Notes under the pieces: model-generated
Told to the model about the DNA's origin: nothing
Databases searched by the model: none
What the model saw: only the letters and a program-made list of their open reading frames with translations
Assembly: GCF_009192945.1 (NCBI RefSeq)
Contig: NZ_NSET01000043.1
Location: 1 to 47,864 of the forward strand
DNA length: 47,864 bases
Direction: 5' to 3'
Source of the DNA: Xanthomonas maliensis
GTDB taxonomy: Bacteria; Pseudomonadota; Gammaproteobacteria; Xanthomonadales; Xanthomonadaceae
Shown here: piece by piece, positions 1-7,870 of the stretch
Layout of the letters: each line of letters begins with the position of its first letter
Numbering within the stretch: position 1 is the stretch's first letter
Position numbers and translations under genes: made by a program

Positions 1-97
1 TACCTGACGCGTTGATGTTTCGTGGCCGGCGGCGCAGGGCGCTGCCGGCCGATGCCGGCCTTCGCGCTGGTTCCTTGCATGTTTCCCAGGTGAACCC

Positions 98-1525
98 ATG
101 TCCAGCGTCCCCCTGACCGGCGCCCCCGACGCCGGCGAGAACACCCGCTTCATCATCCTGATCAGCTGCGTGGCCACGATCGGCGGCTTCCTGTTCGGCT
201 TCGACAGCGGCGTGATCAACGGCACCGTCGACGGACTGAAGCAGACCTTCCAGTCGACGGCGGCCGAGACCGGCTTCGAGGTCGCCTCGATGCTGCTCGG
301 TTGCGCCATCGGTGCGTTCTTCGCCGGCCGGCTGGCCGACCGCTGGGGACGTCGTGCAGTCCTGATCATCTCTGCCGTGCTGTTCCTGCTGTCGGCCATC
401 GGCGCCGGCGCCTCGCACAGCTCGGGCTTCTTCATTTTCGCCCGGGTGATGGGCGGCTTTGCAGTGGGCGCAGCCAGCGTGATGTCGCCGGCCTATATCG
501 CCGAGGTCGCCTCGGCGCGCTATCGCGGCCGGCTCGCCACCGTGCAGCAGATCGCCATCATCAGCGGACTGTTCTGCGCCTTCCTCAGCAACTACCTGTT
601 GGCCAAGGCCGCCGGCGCCTCGACCGAACCGCTGTGGGCCGGGCAGGCCGCCTGGCGCTGGATGTTCTGGATGCAGGCCATTCCGTCGCTGGCGTTCCTG
701 CTACTGCTGCTGGTCATTCCCGAAAGCCCGCGCTATCTGGTGGTCAAGGGGCGGCGTGAGCAGGCGCTGGCGGTGCTCACGCGCTTGTACGGCAGCAATG
801 CCGCGCAGACCAAGCTCGGTGAGATCGCTGCATCGTTGTCGGCCGACCAGCACAAGCCCAAGCTGTCGGACCTGATCAGCAAGGCCACCGGCAAGATCCG
901 CCCGATCGTCTGGATCGGCATCGGCCTGGCGGTGTTCCAACAACTGGTCGGCATCAACGTGGTGTTCTACTACGGCGCGGTGCTGTGGCAGGCGGTGGGC
1001 TTCTCCGAACAGGATGCGCTGCTGATCAACGTGCTGTCCGGTGGCCTGAGCATCGGCGCCTGCCTGGTGACGGTGATGCTGGTGGACAAGATCGGGCGCA
1101 AGCCCTTGCTGTGGATCGGCTCGGCCGGCATGGCGGTCTCGCTGGCGCTGGTCACCTATGCCTTCGCCACCGCATCGCTGGATGCCAATGGCAAGCTGGC
1201 GATGTCCGATGCGATGGGCATGCTGGCGCTGGTGGCCGCGAACGTCTACGTGGTGTTCTTCAACGCCTCGTGGGGCCCGGTGATGTGGGTCATGCTTGGC
1301 GAGATGTTCCCCAACCAGATCCGCGGCTCCGGCCTGGCGGTCGCCGGTGCGGCGCAGTGGACGTCCAACTTCGCCATCACCGTGACCTTCCCGATCCTGC
1401 TCGGCAGCATCGGCCTGGCCGGCGCCTATGGCATCTACACCGTCGCGGCCTTCATTTCGGTGTTCTTCGTACTCAAGTATGTGTATGAGACCAAGGGCAA
1501 GGAATTGGAGCAGATGGAGGGGTGA
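98..1525 (+). CDS. MFS sugar transporter, sugar porter family
   Basis: The 475-residue protein is an inner-membrane sugar porter of the major facilitator superfamily, probably a proton symporter for a hexose or pentose. Family hallmarks are visible: FLFGFDSGVI at residues 31-40, GRLADRWGRR at 77-86, PESPRYL near 210, and a C-terminal YETKGKELEQ version of the PETKG motif. The pattern of hydrophobic segments fits 12 transmembrane helices with a central cytoplasmic loop, and the length is normal for the family. The ATG is preceded by a weak AGG-type ribosome site. A strong hairpin terminator follows, so it looks like a single-gene unit or the last gene of one that starts before the window. The substrate cannot be read from sequence; glucose, galactose or xylose are the usual ones. 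Confidence 0.9.
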   Translation: MSSVPLTGAPDAGENTRFIILISCVATIGGFLFGFDSGVINGTVDGLKQTFQSTAAETGFEVASMLLGCAIGAFFAGRLADRWGRRAVLIISAVLFLLSAIGAGASHSSGFFIFARVMGGFAVGAASVMSPAYIAEVASARYRGRLATVQQIAIISGLFCAFLSNYLLAKAAGASTEPLWAGQAAWRWMFWMQAIPSLAFLLLLLVIPESPRYLVVKGRREQALAVLTRLYGSNAAQTKLGEIAASLSADQHKPKLSDLISKATGKIRPIVWIGIGLAVFQQLVGINVVFYYGAVLWQAVGFSEQDALLINVLSGGLSIGACLVTVMLVDKIGRKPLLWIGSAGMAVSLALVTYAFATASLDANGKLAMSDAMGMLALVAANVYVVFFNASWGPVMWVMLGEMFPNQIRGSGLAVAGAAQWTSNFAITVTFPILLGSIGLAGAYGIYTVAAFISVFFVLKYVYETKGKELEQMEG

Positions 1526-1562
1526 TTTGGCCTACGAGGCTTAATGGCATGAGCTGCTAGAG

Positions 1563-1592
1563 GAAGACCGCGCAGTGCGCGGTCTTCTTCCA
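1563..1592 (+). terminator. Rho-independent terminator after the sugar transporter
   Basis: A perfect 12-bp inverted repeat (GAAGACCGCGCA with its complement, one base between them) is followed by TTCC. It lies about 40 bases after the transporter stop. The hairpin is very stable, but the T run is short, as is common in high-GC genomes. Confidence 0.75.
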
Positions 1593-1788
1593 TTGGCGGC
1601 AGTGAAGCGGATGCGCTCAGTGCGAGCGAATGCGGTCCGGTGCACCAGGACAGTGCGATGGGCGATAAGTTGCGCGCAAGAACATCCTCGATCCGGCTTC
1701 ACTCTCGCATTCTGTGCGCTCCGGCTAGACTCGGTCCGGCAGTTCCCTCCAAACTACGGCGACTAAGAAGGCCAGGGAGTGGTAGGCG

Positions 1789-3327
1789 ATGACGTTAGCC
1801 AAGAAATTCCTCAGGGGTGCGCTGATCGGCGTGTGCTACTGCCTGGTATTTCTGATGCTTTGGCGTTTCTCCCTTGATCAGTGGTACCTGCCGGTTGGTT
1901 TGCGGGTTGTTACTTTGCTCTATCGACCTTATCGGGAGTGGCCGTTCCTCCTGGCGGGCGATGCTGCGGCGATGTTGTTCCTGCGGATTCCGCTGGGCGA
2001 GCTGCAGGGCTTCAGTCCGCTCTGGTCGTACTTGAGCCCCTTATTGCATGCGCCTTTGATCGCCAGCGCGATCGTCCTGCTACGTTACCGGGCACCTTAC
2101 ATCGTTCAGAAGCAGCAGTGGCTTATCCCTGCCGCTCTCGCGTTAGCGCTTTGGAACGCGTTGTGCAGCCTGTTATTGAACGGGCTCCTCGGCGGGCCGC
2201 CGATTTATCCTGTCATCGACCTGTTGTTACGATATGGGGTGGGCAGCTATCTCGGTGTGCTTATTCTGTTGTTGCCGGTAATGTTGTGGGTCAGTTGGAA
2301 TGAAAGTCCAGTGCGTTCCAGTTTTCCGCGGGATATTGCTGTCGCAGTGGTTGTTATTCTCAGCATCTTCTTCACTCTAGGTGTCTTGGGCGACTCCTCG
2401 GTGCGAAATGTTCTGATGGTCGCAATGCTGGTGCCGATGGTTGTGCTGACCTTCAGGCATGGGTGGAGAGGGAATGCGTTGGGGGCGCTATTGGCGAGCT
2501 TTGCGCTTGAGTTCTCGATGCCTAAGGTGTATCAGGTCGGGTTCTTTGATCAGGATGTTTTCAACATCCAATTGCTCTATGGGGTGGTGACGACGATTCT
2601 GTTTATCTTCGATGCTCGTCTGCGTGAGCCCGTCCGCGACGGCGTATCGAGTCAATCGAAGGATGATGTCTATGCTTTCGCCCGCAATAGCTACGCCAGC
2701 GCCGAACGCTTGCTGCGCAATCGCGTGCTCGAATACTCTGACATCAATGTGCAGATCAACAGAATGCGCAAGGATGTAGTGGCCGATTTGAGGGCGAAAG
2801 GGCAGCATTCGGTTGCGATGGAGATGACGCGAGTAGGAGTTATCGAGTCGCAACTGCTGCAGCAATATGTCGCAGCGCTATATCCGTTGGAAATAGAAAC
2901 GCATGGGTTGTACCAAGCGCTAAGTTCGCCGTCGCTTGAACGCTTCTGCTCATCTCAGTTTCAGTGTGTGTTTCGTGGCGACTGTAGGGGCTTGTCTTTG
3001 GGGCTACAGTTGAGTGCATATCGCAGCGTGCTCAATTGCGTCGAGATTTTGCCTCCGGCTGGCAGGCATTTCATTCAGGTGCGTGCATGGGCAGCTAGTG
3101 AAACCCGTGGAGTCGCGGTGCGTGTTATTGCAGATTCCTCCTCGGCAGAGGTGTCCCGGCGCGACTTGAATGACGTGGAAGCCGAGCTAAAGGCAAGATT
3201 GAAAGCGCATGGCGGCATGTTCCATCGCCGCCATGCATCGGTTCTGACATTCCTGGTCGCTGAAGACAATCCCGTGATGATTAGGGAGATACGATCCACT
3301 GATCCCCGGTTGCTGCGCGCCGTGTGA
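1789..3327 (+). CDS. MASE1-like membrane sensor with degenerate cytoplasmic region
   Basis: The 512-residue protein has about eight hydrophobic segments in residues 1-280, arranged like the MASE1 sensory domain. A soluble part of about 230 residues follows, sitting where UhpB-type histidine kinases have their dimerisation and ATPase domains. I see no clear phospho-acceptor His motif, N box or glycine-rich ATP lid, so it is probably not an active kinase. The region around residues 300-370 looks helical and could dimerise. The gene is visibly poorer in GC, with more A/T-ending codons, than the transporter before it, which suggests transfer or relaxed selection. Its 3' end overlaps the convergent secreted-protein gene by 47 bases. 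The MASE1 assignment rests on topology and general resemblance only; the ligand is unknown. Confidence 0.7.
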   Translation: MTLAKKFLRGALIGVCYCLVFLMLWRFSLDQWYLPVGLRVVTLLYRPYREWPFLLAGDAAAMLFLRIPLGELQGFSPLWSYLSPLLHAPLIASAIVLLRYRAPYIVQKQQWLIPAALALALWNALCSLLLNGLLGGPPIYPVIDLLLRYGVGSYLGVLILLLPVMLWVSWNESPVRSSFPRDIAVAVVVILSIFFTLGVLGDSSVRNVLMVAMLVPMVVLTFRHGWRGNALGALLASFALEFSMPKVYQVGFFDQDVFNIQLLYGVVTTILFIFDARLREPVRDGVSSQSKDDVYAFARNSYASAERLLRNRVLEYSDINVQINRMRKDVVADLRAKGQHSVAMEMTRVGVIESQLLQQYVAALYPLEIETHGLYQALSSPSLERFCSSQFQCVFRGDCRGLSLGLQLSAYRSVLNCVEILPPAGRHFIQVRAWAASETRGVAVRVIADSSSAEVSRRDLNDVEAELKARLKAHGGMFHRRHASVLTFLVAEDNPVMIREIRSTDPRLLRAV

Positions 3328-3745
3328 GGACAGTGAAGTTTCTTGTCTTATAGACGAGTTGGGCCGCGTTGCGTTGGCCTGCATCGCTTGTAGTCGACTC
3401 GCTCGAGCTTGTGTCTGAGATCTTATTCTTCGTAGGTAAAACAACGCGATTCACGTCCTTGCCCATCGGTAGGGTCCACAGCGCATCATCTACCCTGGCG
3501 ACGACAGCGTGGACAACGCCGGTGACATCGTTGATCTGCAAGTATGTCACGCCATCACGATGGAATTCATAGATGGCAAGCGACGGGTCCATGGCGAGGT
3601 TTGCCGCCTTGGGGTTGCTATCTCCAAGCCCGATGGCAGCCGTGCCGACGCCGCCACTGGGGCAGCAGTCAGCCATTGCCGCGCCCGATGCAAAAAGTCC
3701 AGCGACGACACAAAAAGGTTTCAGCCAAGTATTCGCATTCTTCAT
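3281..3745 (-). CDS. Small secreted protein, unknown function
   Basis: I do not recognise this family. The start is placed at the ATG at 3745, 7 codons inside the longest frame, because a GGGGGAAGG ribosome site lies just upstream. That gives 154 residues beginning with a typical Sec signal peptide (MKNANTWLK, a hydrophobic core, then cleavage after AMA near residue 25). The mature end starts DCCPSGGVG: two adjacent cysteines and a glycine-rich stretch that could be disulphide-bonded in the periplasm. The rest alternates beta-like segments with a Ser/Thr/Asp-rich linker around residue 110. Its 3' end overlaps the convergent membrane-sensor gene by 47 bases, so the two transcripts would be partly antisense. 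Confidence 0.7.
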   Translation of the reverse strand: MKNANTWLKPFCVVAGLFASGAAMADCCPSGGVGTAAIGLGDSNPKAANLAMDPSLAIYEFHRDGVTYLQINDVTGVVHAVVARVDDALWTLPMGKDVNRVVLPTKNKISDTSSSESTTSDAGQRNAAQLVYKTRNFTVLTRRAATGDQWIVSP

Positions 3746-4315
3746 GGTCTTGCCTTCCCCCTGCATGGGGCAGCTTCGCCTGCGATTCAGGCGCTTGTAC
3801 GTTACGTCCTTATCAAGACGTTTTGTTGATTATTTGTCGCAGAGCCCTGGGGAGGGGCTCTCGCGTTGCGTACAGGAAAGTGATGTTCGTTCGCCTTGGT
3901 TGCCATCATTTAGCCTGCCCCATGTTGGGGCATTGCTGTCGTTGCGTCGGCAAAAAATCTATTAGCTGCAAGAGCTCGTGCAAGCCTGCAAGTTCCAAGA
4001 TGTTTGCGGGTCGGGGTTAGTCGGGACGATCCTGATTTGTCTCCGTCGTCCGGGGCGGTTTCAGACGTGAGACGATTCGTGCGACCTTTGATTTGCCAGC
4101 GACAAGCAGCCTGGACAAAGGGTGTGGGTATGGGGAGAGAACTCCGAATGGCCTTACATGCATGCAGACGGCGAGACCACATATAAAGCGTATGGGAACA
4201 ATTGCTGCCGCCCTGAAGTGGCAGCGGGTAGGCCATGATGGGGCGTGTACGCGACCGGCTTGCCTGCGCACTTATCAAAGATGACCCCCTGGTGATGCGT
4301 ATGCAGGTGACCGGC
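3746..4315. other. Gene-free interval of about 570 bases
   Basis: I see no convincing gene here. The short frames on both strands lack ribosome sites and show no family resemblance. The interval should hold the promoter of the secreted-protein gene at its left end and runs into the 147-bp palindromic element at its right end. Confidence 0.5.
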
Positions 4316-4462
4316 TAAGAGCGGCTAACAAAACGTAGCGAGCAGCCGTCAGGTGGGCGCGGACGGCGTGCAGGAACCGCAGTGTACGAGTGGTACATGC
4401 GGATTCCGAGCACAGGCCGCGCCCGCCTGGCGGCTGCGCAGTCGTTTTGTTAGCTGCTCTAA
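4316..4462 (+). repeat. 147-bp palindromic MITE-like element, copy 1
   Basis: The element begins TAAGAGCGGCTAACAAAACG and ends with the near-complement CGTTTTGTTAGCTGCTCTAA. Nearly the whole 147 bases form one imperfect palindrome centred on TGTAC-GAGTG-GTACA. A second copy of the same length lies in reverse orientation at 7138-7284; by hand alignment about nine positions differ. There is no coding capacity for a transposase. TAA flanks both ends and could be a 3-bp target duplication or part of the element. It would transcribe into a hairpin of about 70 base pairs. I do not assign it to a named family. Confidence 0.85.
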
Positions 4463-4576
4463 GGCGTTAGCTCGGTGTTGCACGGATGCTGGCGCATGCC
4501 TAGCAGTGACCATCACGGGATAGGCCGCCAGGACCCCCTCAATCTTCCAGGCAAACAAGCGACTGGGAGCTCGCAA

Positions 4577-4804
4577 TCAGCCGGCAAGAGGGCGGTGCTG
4601 CCGTGCCCGCTCGAACCATGCAATGACCTGGGCATGATGCTGCGCTCCCCAGCGACGCAGGAACTGCTGGGTGTGGTGGTCGCTGGGGTCGCGTAAGGCG
4701 GCCAGGCGTTGTGCGATGAAGGTGGCCGTCAGTGGCTGGGCGCAATCGACTTCGATGCAGTGACGCCACGCGTCGTAGTTGGCAGGGACCGGGCCGATGG
4801 TCAT
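4577..4804 (-). CDS. Small His/Cys-containing protein, unknown function
   Basis: I set the start at the ATG at 4804 because AAGGAC lies six bases upstream; a longer in-frame start at 4840 has no such site. The product is 75 residues, soluble and helical in character, with six histidines (including two HH pairs) and two cysteines (WRHCIEVDC), so metal binding is conceivable. No family was recognised, but the composition and codon use look like a genuine gene. It diverges from the amidase-folE2 pair, and a Zur-like palindrome centred at about 4880 lies 67 bases upstream of this start, closer than to the amidase. Control by zinc is inferred from that position. Confidence 0.7.
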   Translation of the reverse strand: MTIGPVPANYDAWRHCIEVDCAQPLTATFIAQRLAALRDPSDHHTQQFLRRWGAQHHAQVIAWFERARQHRPLAG

Positions 4805-4870
4805 AGGTGTCCTTGGGAAGATGAATGGCGACACGTGCACAGAGCCGTTGACACTTGCGTCACGCCTTTA

Positions 4871-4889
4871 ATTGTTACTTTATAACAAT
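4871..4889. promoter_or_regulatory. Putative Zur box
   Basis: The 19-bp site ATTGTTACTTTATAACAAT has perfect 7-bp arms. Its core TGTTACTTTATAACA matches the enterobacterial and pseudomonad Zur consensus TGTTATANTATAACA at all but two specified positions. It stands in an AT-rich island between a small divergent gene and an amidase-folE2 pair. folE2 is a classical zinc-limitation gene, which strengthens the call. Binding is not shown. Confidence 0.7.
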
Positions 4890-5017
4890 CATCTTGATCG
4901 CCGTCGATGCGTCGTGCCTTTCAGTCCTATCGCCTCTTGTATCTTTCAGCGTCATGCCCCTTCCGCAGGAAGGGCACGCGATCGCTCCATTGTCCGTGAC
5001 CCTTGCAGGCCGACTGC

Positions 5018-6187
5018 ATGAAGCGACGCGCGTTGTTGCAGGCCACCGGCGCGGCCATGGTGCTTGCGCCCGGCCTGGTCAGGGCCGCAGGCCAGGCCCG
5101 TCTGCAGGCGTGCTCGCTGCAGCGAGGCGATCGGGGAACGCAGCTGCGGCTGTCCCTGTCGGCGCCGACGCCGTACCACCTGTTCGCCCTGACCGGGCCG
5201 CAGCGTCTGGTCATCGACCTCGGGCAAGTGGCCCCTGCGCTGCCTCAGATCGCAGCGATTGCCGATGGCGAGCCAGTGACCGGCATTCGCGCGGGTGTGC
5301 ATGGCGATGGCGTGCGCGTGGTGCTCGATCTGACCCGGCCGGTCGCCGCGCAGCCGCGCTGGCAAGGCGGCGAGCTGCTGATCGATCTGGGCGGCGAGGC
5401 GGCAGCGCCGGCAGCGCAGGCACCTGATGGGGTGGACAGTCAGGTTGCCGATGCGCTCGCGCCGGCCGCGCTCGGCCATCGCCTGCGCCCTTACGTGGTG
5501 GCGATCGATGCCGGCCATGGCGGCAAGGATCCGGGTGCGGTCAGCGCCGACACGCGCTACGAGAAGCATGTGGCGATGGCGATCGCTGCGCGGCTGCACC
5601 AGCGCCTGGCCGCCGATGCGCGCTACCGCCCAACGATGATCCGCAGCGACGACCGTTTCGTGCCGCTGCACGAACGGGTGCTGATTGCCCATCGACACAA
5701 TGCCGACCTGTTCGTCTCCATCCATGCCGATGCCGCGCCCAACGCACAGGCGCGCGGTGCCTCGGTGTATGCGTTGTCGGAGAACGGCGCCAGTTCGGCC
5801 ATGGCGCGCTGGCTGGCCGACAGCGAGAACTCCGCCGACGAGATGGGCGACAGCACGCGTCGGCTGCGGGTGCCGAGCAACCCAGTGCTTTCGCACGTAC
5901 TGGCAGACCTGTCGCTCAGCGGCACCATCGCCAGCAGCGTGCAGTTCGGCTCGCTGATGCTCGAACGCCTGCAGCAGGTCACACGTCTGCACCAGACCCA
6001 GGTCGGGCAGGCCGGGTTCGCCGTGCTGAAGTCCCCCGACATTCCCTCGCTGCTGGTCGAGACCGGTTTCATGAGCAATCGCGACGACTGCCAGCGCCTG
6101 TGCGGCCAGGCGCATCAGGACGAGCTCGCGCAGACCCTGCACGCCGGTATCGACGACTACTTCCGCGCCTTCCCAGGCCGCGCCTGA
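5018..6187 (+). CDS. amiC: N-acetylmuramoyl-L-alanine amidase (AmiA/AmiC type)
   Basis: This periplasmic zinc amidase cleaves the amide bond between MurNAc and the stem peptide, as in septum splitting. I start at the ATG at 5018, giving 389 residues whose N terminus MKRRALLQATGAAM resembles a Tat signal. An AMIN-type domain spans roughly residues 30-140. A catalytic Amidase_3 domain from about 160 shows AIDAGHGGKDPGA (zinc His), an EKH segment (zinc Glu), SIHAD (zinc His) and VETGFMSN (catalytic Glu). It lies 23 bases before folE2 and 129 bases after a Zur-like box. A similar amidase-folE2 pairing occurs in Pseudomonas Zur regulons, so this may be a copy made under zinc starvation rather than the housekeeping enzyme. 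Confidence 0.9.
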   Translation: MKRRALLQATGAAMVLAPGLVRAAGQARLQACSLQRGDRGTQLRLSLSAPTPYHLFALTGPQRLVIDLGQVAPALPQIAAIADGEPVTGIRAGVHGDGVRVVLDLTRPVAAQPRWQGGELLIDLGGEAAAPAAQAPDGVDSQVADALAPAALGHRLRPYVVAIDAGHGGKDPGAVSADTRYEKHVAMAIAARLHQRLAADARYRPTMIRSDDRFVPLHERVLIAHRHNADLFVSIHADAAPNAQARGASVYALSENGASSAMARWLADSENSADEMGDSTRRLRVPSNPVLSHVLADLSLSGTIASSVQFGSLMLERLQQVTRLHQTQVGQAGFAVLKSPDIPSLLVETGFMSNRDDCQRLCGQAHQDELAQTLHAGIDDYFRAFPGRA

Positions 6188-6210
6188 ACGCCGCGCCTCC
6201 CTTCCCGAGA

Positions 6211-7140
6211 ATGATGATGTCCGCCACGCTTCCCGATGTCGCTGTCACCGAACCGTCCTTACAACATGCGCCGCTGCGATGGGTGGGCATGCAGGACATC
6301 GCCATGCCGATCCGTCTCGACGAGGCCGAGCCGAGCGGAACGGTGGCAGCGCGCGCGCAGGTGCAGGTCGATCTGCCGCGTCCGGAGTTGAAGGGAATCC
6401 ATATGTCGCGGTTGTACCGGCTGCTGGATCGGCATGCCGAAGAGCCGCTCTCGCCGGCGATGCTCTCGCGCTTGCTGGAGGCGTTGATCGACAGTCATGC
6501 CGATTGCGGCAGCCGTGCCGCGCGCGTCTGCCTGTCGTTCGAGCTGATGCTGCGTCGGCCGGCACTGCGCAGCGCGGGGCTGGCCGGATGGCGGGCCTAT
6601 CCGGTACGCATCGACGCGCAACATCGGGCTGGCTACAGCCGGATCCAGTTGCGGGTCGACGTCGTGTATGCCTCCACCTGCCCATGCTCGGCGGCGTTGT
6701 CGCGCCAATTACTGAGCGAGGCGTTTCTGGCCGAGCATGCCGGCGATCAGTCGCTGTCGCCCGCGGCGGTCGCCCAGTGGCTGCACCAGCATGGCTCCTA
6801 CGCCACCCCGCACAGCCAGCGAAGCGTGGCCCAGGTCAGCGTGGATGTCATTTCCTGTGTACAGGCCTTCGATATCCGGCAATTGGTCGACCTCTGCGAG
6901 CAGGCACTGGCCACGCCGGTGCAGGCGGCGGTGCGGCGGCCCGACGAGCAGGCCTTTGCGCGTTTGAATGGCGCCAACCTGATGTACGTGGAAGACGCGG
7001 CGCGTCGCCTGCGTGCCGTGCTGGCCGAGCGTTTTGCCGCCTTCCATGTCGCGGTCCGGCACCTGGAAAGCCTGCACGCGCACGACGCGATCGCCGCCAC
7101 CGACAGTGCCGTGGTCGGGATGCATCCGCTGCGCGACTAA
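6211..7140 (+). CDS. folE2: GTP cyclohydrolase FolE2
   Basis: FolE2 converts GTP to 7,8-dihydroneopterin triphosphate, the first step of folate synthesis, and works with metals other than zinc. The frame has three successive ATGs (6211, 6214, 6217); the first gives 309 residues, normal for the family. Family signs are LPRPELKGIHMSRLY near residue 60, FELMLRRPALRS, and the metal-binding cysteine region ASTCPCSAALSRQL. A conserved HSQRSVAQVSVD segment lies in the C-terminal third. It follows the amidase gene by 23 bases and is probably cotranscribed. The stop codon TAA is formed by the first three bases of the second palindromic element. Confidence 0.93.
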   Translation: MMMSATLPDVAVTEPSLQHAPLRWVGMQDIAMPIRLDEAEPSGTVAARAQVQVDLPRPELKGIHMSRLYRLLDRHAEEPLSPAMLSRLLEALIDSHADCGSRAARVCLSFELMLRRPALRSAGLAGWRAYPVRIDAQHRAGYSRIQLRVDVVYASTCPCSAALSRQLLSEAFLAEHAGDQSLSPAAVAQWLHQHGSYATPHSQRSVAQVSVDVISCVQAFDIRQLVDLCEQALATPVQAAVRRPDEQAFARLNGANLMYVEDAARRLRAVLAERFAAFHVAVRHLESLHAHDAIAATDSAVVGMHPLRD

Positions 7141-7284
7141 GAGCAACCAACAAAACGACTGCGCAGCCGCCAGGCGGGCGCGGCCGGTGCTCGGAATCCT
7201 CATGTACCACTTGTACACTGCGGTTCCTGCGCGCCGTCCGCGCCCACCTGACGGCTGCTCGCTACGTTTTGTTAGCCGCTCTAA
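7138..7284 (-). repeat. 147-bp palindromic MITE-like element, copy 2
   Basis: This is the reverse-oriented counterpart of the element at 4316-4462, with the same length and only about nine differences by hand alignment. Its ends TAAGAGCAACCAACAAAACG and CGTTTTGTTAGCCGCTCTAA are near-complementary, and the centre reads TGTAC-CACTTG-style as an inverted hairpin. The first three bases are the stop codon of folE2. The two copies face each other around the amidase-folE2 segment and could recombine to invert it. Confidence 0.85.
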
Positions 7285-7664
7285 AGCAATCGATGCGTGG
7301 ACCGGTCCGCGCCGCATCGGCGCGGTCGGTCGGGGGAGGGCGGGGCGTCTGCGGCGCTGTCGTCGCTTCACAGTGCGGATGACGTCGCCAGTCGATGGCA
7401 GGCAGAGCCGGGCCGCTGCGCCCGTGTGTGCGGTATCGATCTGCGCGCGCCATGGGGGCGATGCCGGCGAGGCTCCACACGAGAGCAATGCAGCGTTTGC
7501 AGTGCGATGCAGGAAGGCGGCCGGAGTGGGCCCGAGCGGCTCCCCGGTGACCGCTCGACCGATGGCCGAGGTGCGCTGCGTCAGCGTCGATGCGCATCGC
7601 TGACGGCGGCAACGAAGCGACCCATCGGACGTGGAGCTGCCGGCTTGCGCTCCTGTAGAAACGC
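7285..7664. other. Gene-free interval of about 380 bases
   Basis: It lies between the palindromic element and the terminator of the tRNA-Glu transcript. Several long GC-rich frames are open here on both strands, but none has a ribosome site or recognisable product. I see nothing else. Confidence 0.5.
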
Positions 7665-7686
7665 AAAAACCCCGCGATGCGGGGCT
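7665..7686 (-). terminator. Rho-independent terminator after tRNA-Glu
   Basis: Read on the minus strand, CCCCGC-ATC-GCGGGG is followed by TTTTT. It lies about 27 bases beyond the tRNA CCA end and would stop the tRNA transcript. Confidence 0.8.
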
Positions 7687-7712
7687 CTGGCGTTGCTGCA
7701 GTGAGAACACGT

Positions 7713-7787
7713 TGGCGCTCCCTAGGGGACTCGAACCCCTGTTTTAGCCTTGAGAGGGCCACGTCCTAACCACTAGACGAAGGGAGC
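7713..7787 (-). tRNA. tRNA-Glu (CTC)
   Basis: The minus strand folds as a cloverleaf. The acceptor arms are GCTCCCT and AGGGAGC, followed by discriminator G and an encoded CCA. The anticodon stem TGGCC/GGCTA holds the loop CTCTCAA (anticodon CTC, reading GAG), and the T loop is GTTCGAG within a GGGG/CCCC stem. The length is 75 bases including CCA. Confidence 0.93.
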
Positions 7788-7813
7788 GTTTGGTGCGTCT
7801 TGTGCAGCGCGCT

Positions 7814-7842
7814 AGTATAGTGGGCTAAGAGCCGTTCGGCAA
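7814..7842 (-). promoter_or_regulatory. Putative sigma-70 promoter of tRNA-Glu
   Basis: On the minus strand TTGCCG (7842-7837) and TATACT (7819-7814) are separated by 17 bases. The predicted start is about 20 bases before the tRNA 5' end. The -10 box overlaps a TATAGT box (7816-7821) that faces pcnB on the other strand. Confidence 0.55.
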
Positions 7843-7870
7843 TCCTGCACCACGAAACGGAAGCGCCATC

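Noticed and set aside
4855..5427. Plus-strand frame starting at 4855 across the Zur-like site
   Set aside because: It leaves the amidase frame and becomes arginine/alanine-rich noise; the amidase in another frame is certain.
7825..7832. CTAAGAGC before pcnB as a further repeat-element end
   Set aside because: Only eight bases match, the following AACAAAACG is absent, and no second end is nearby.
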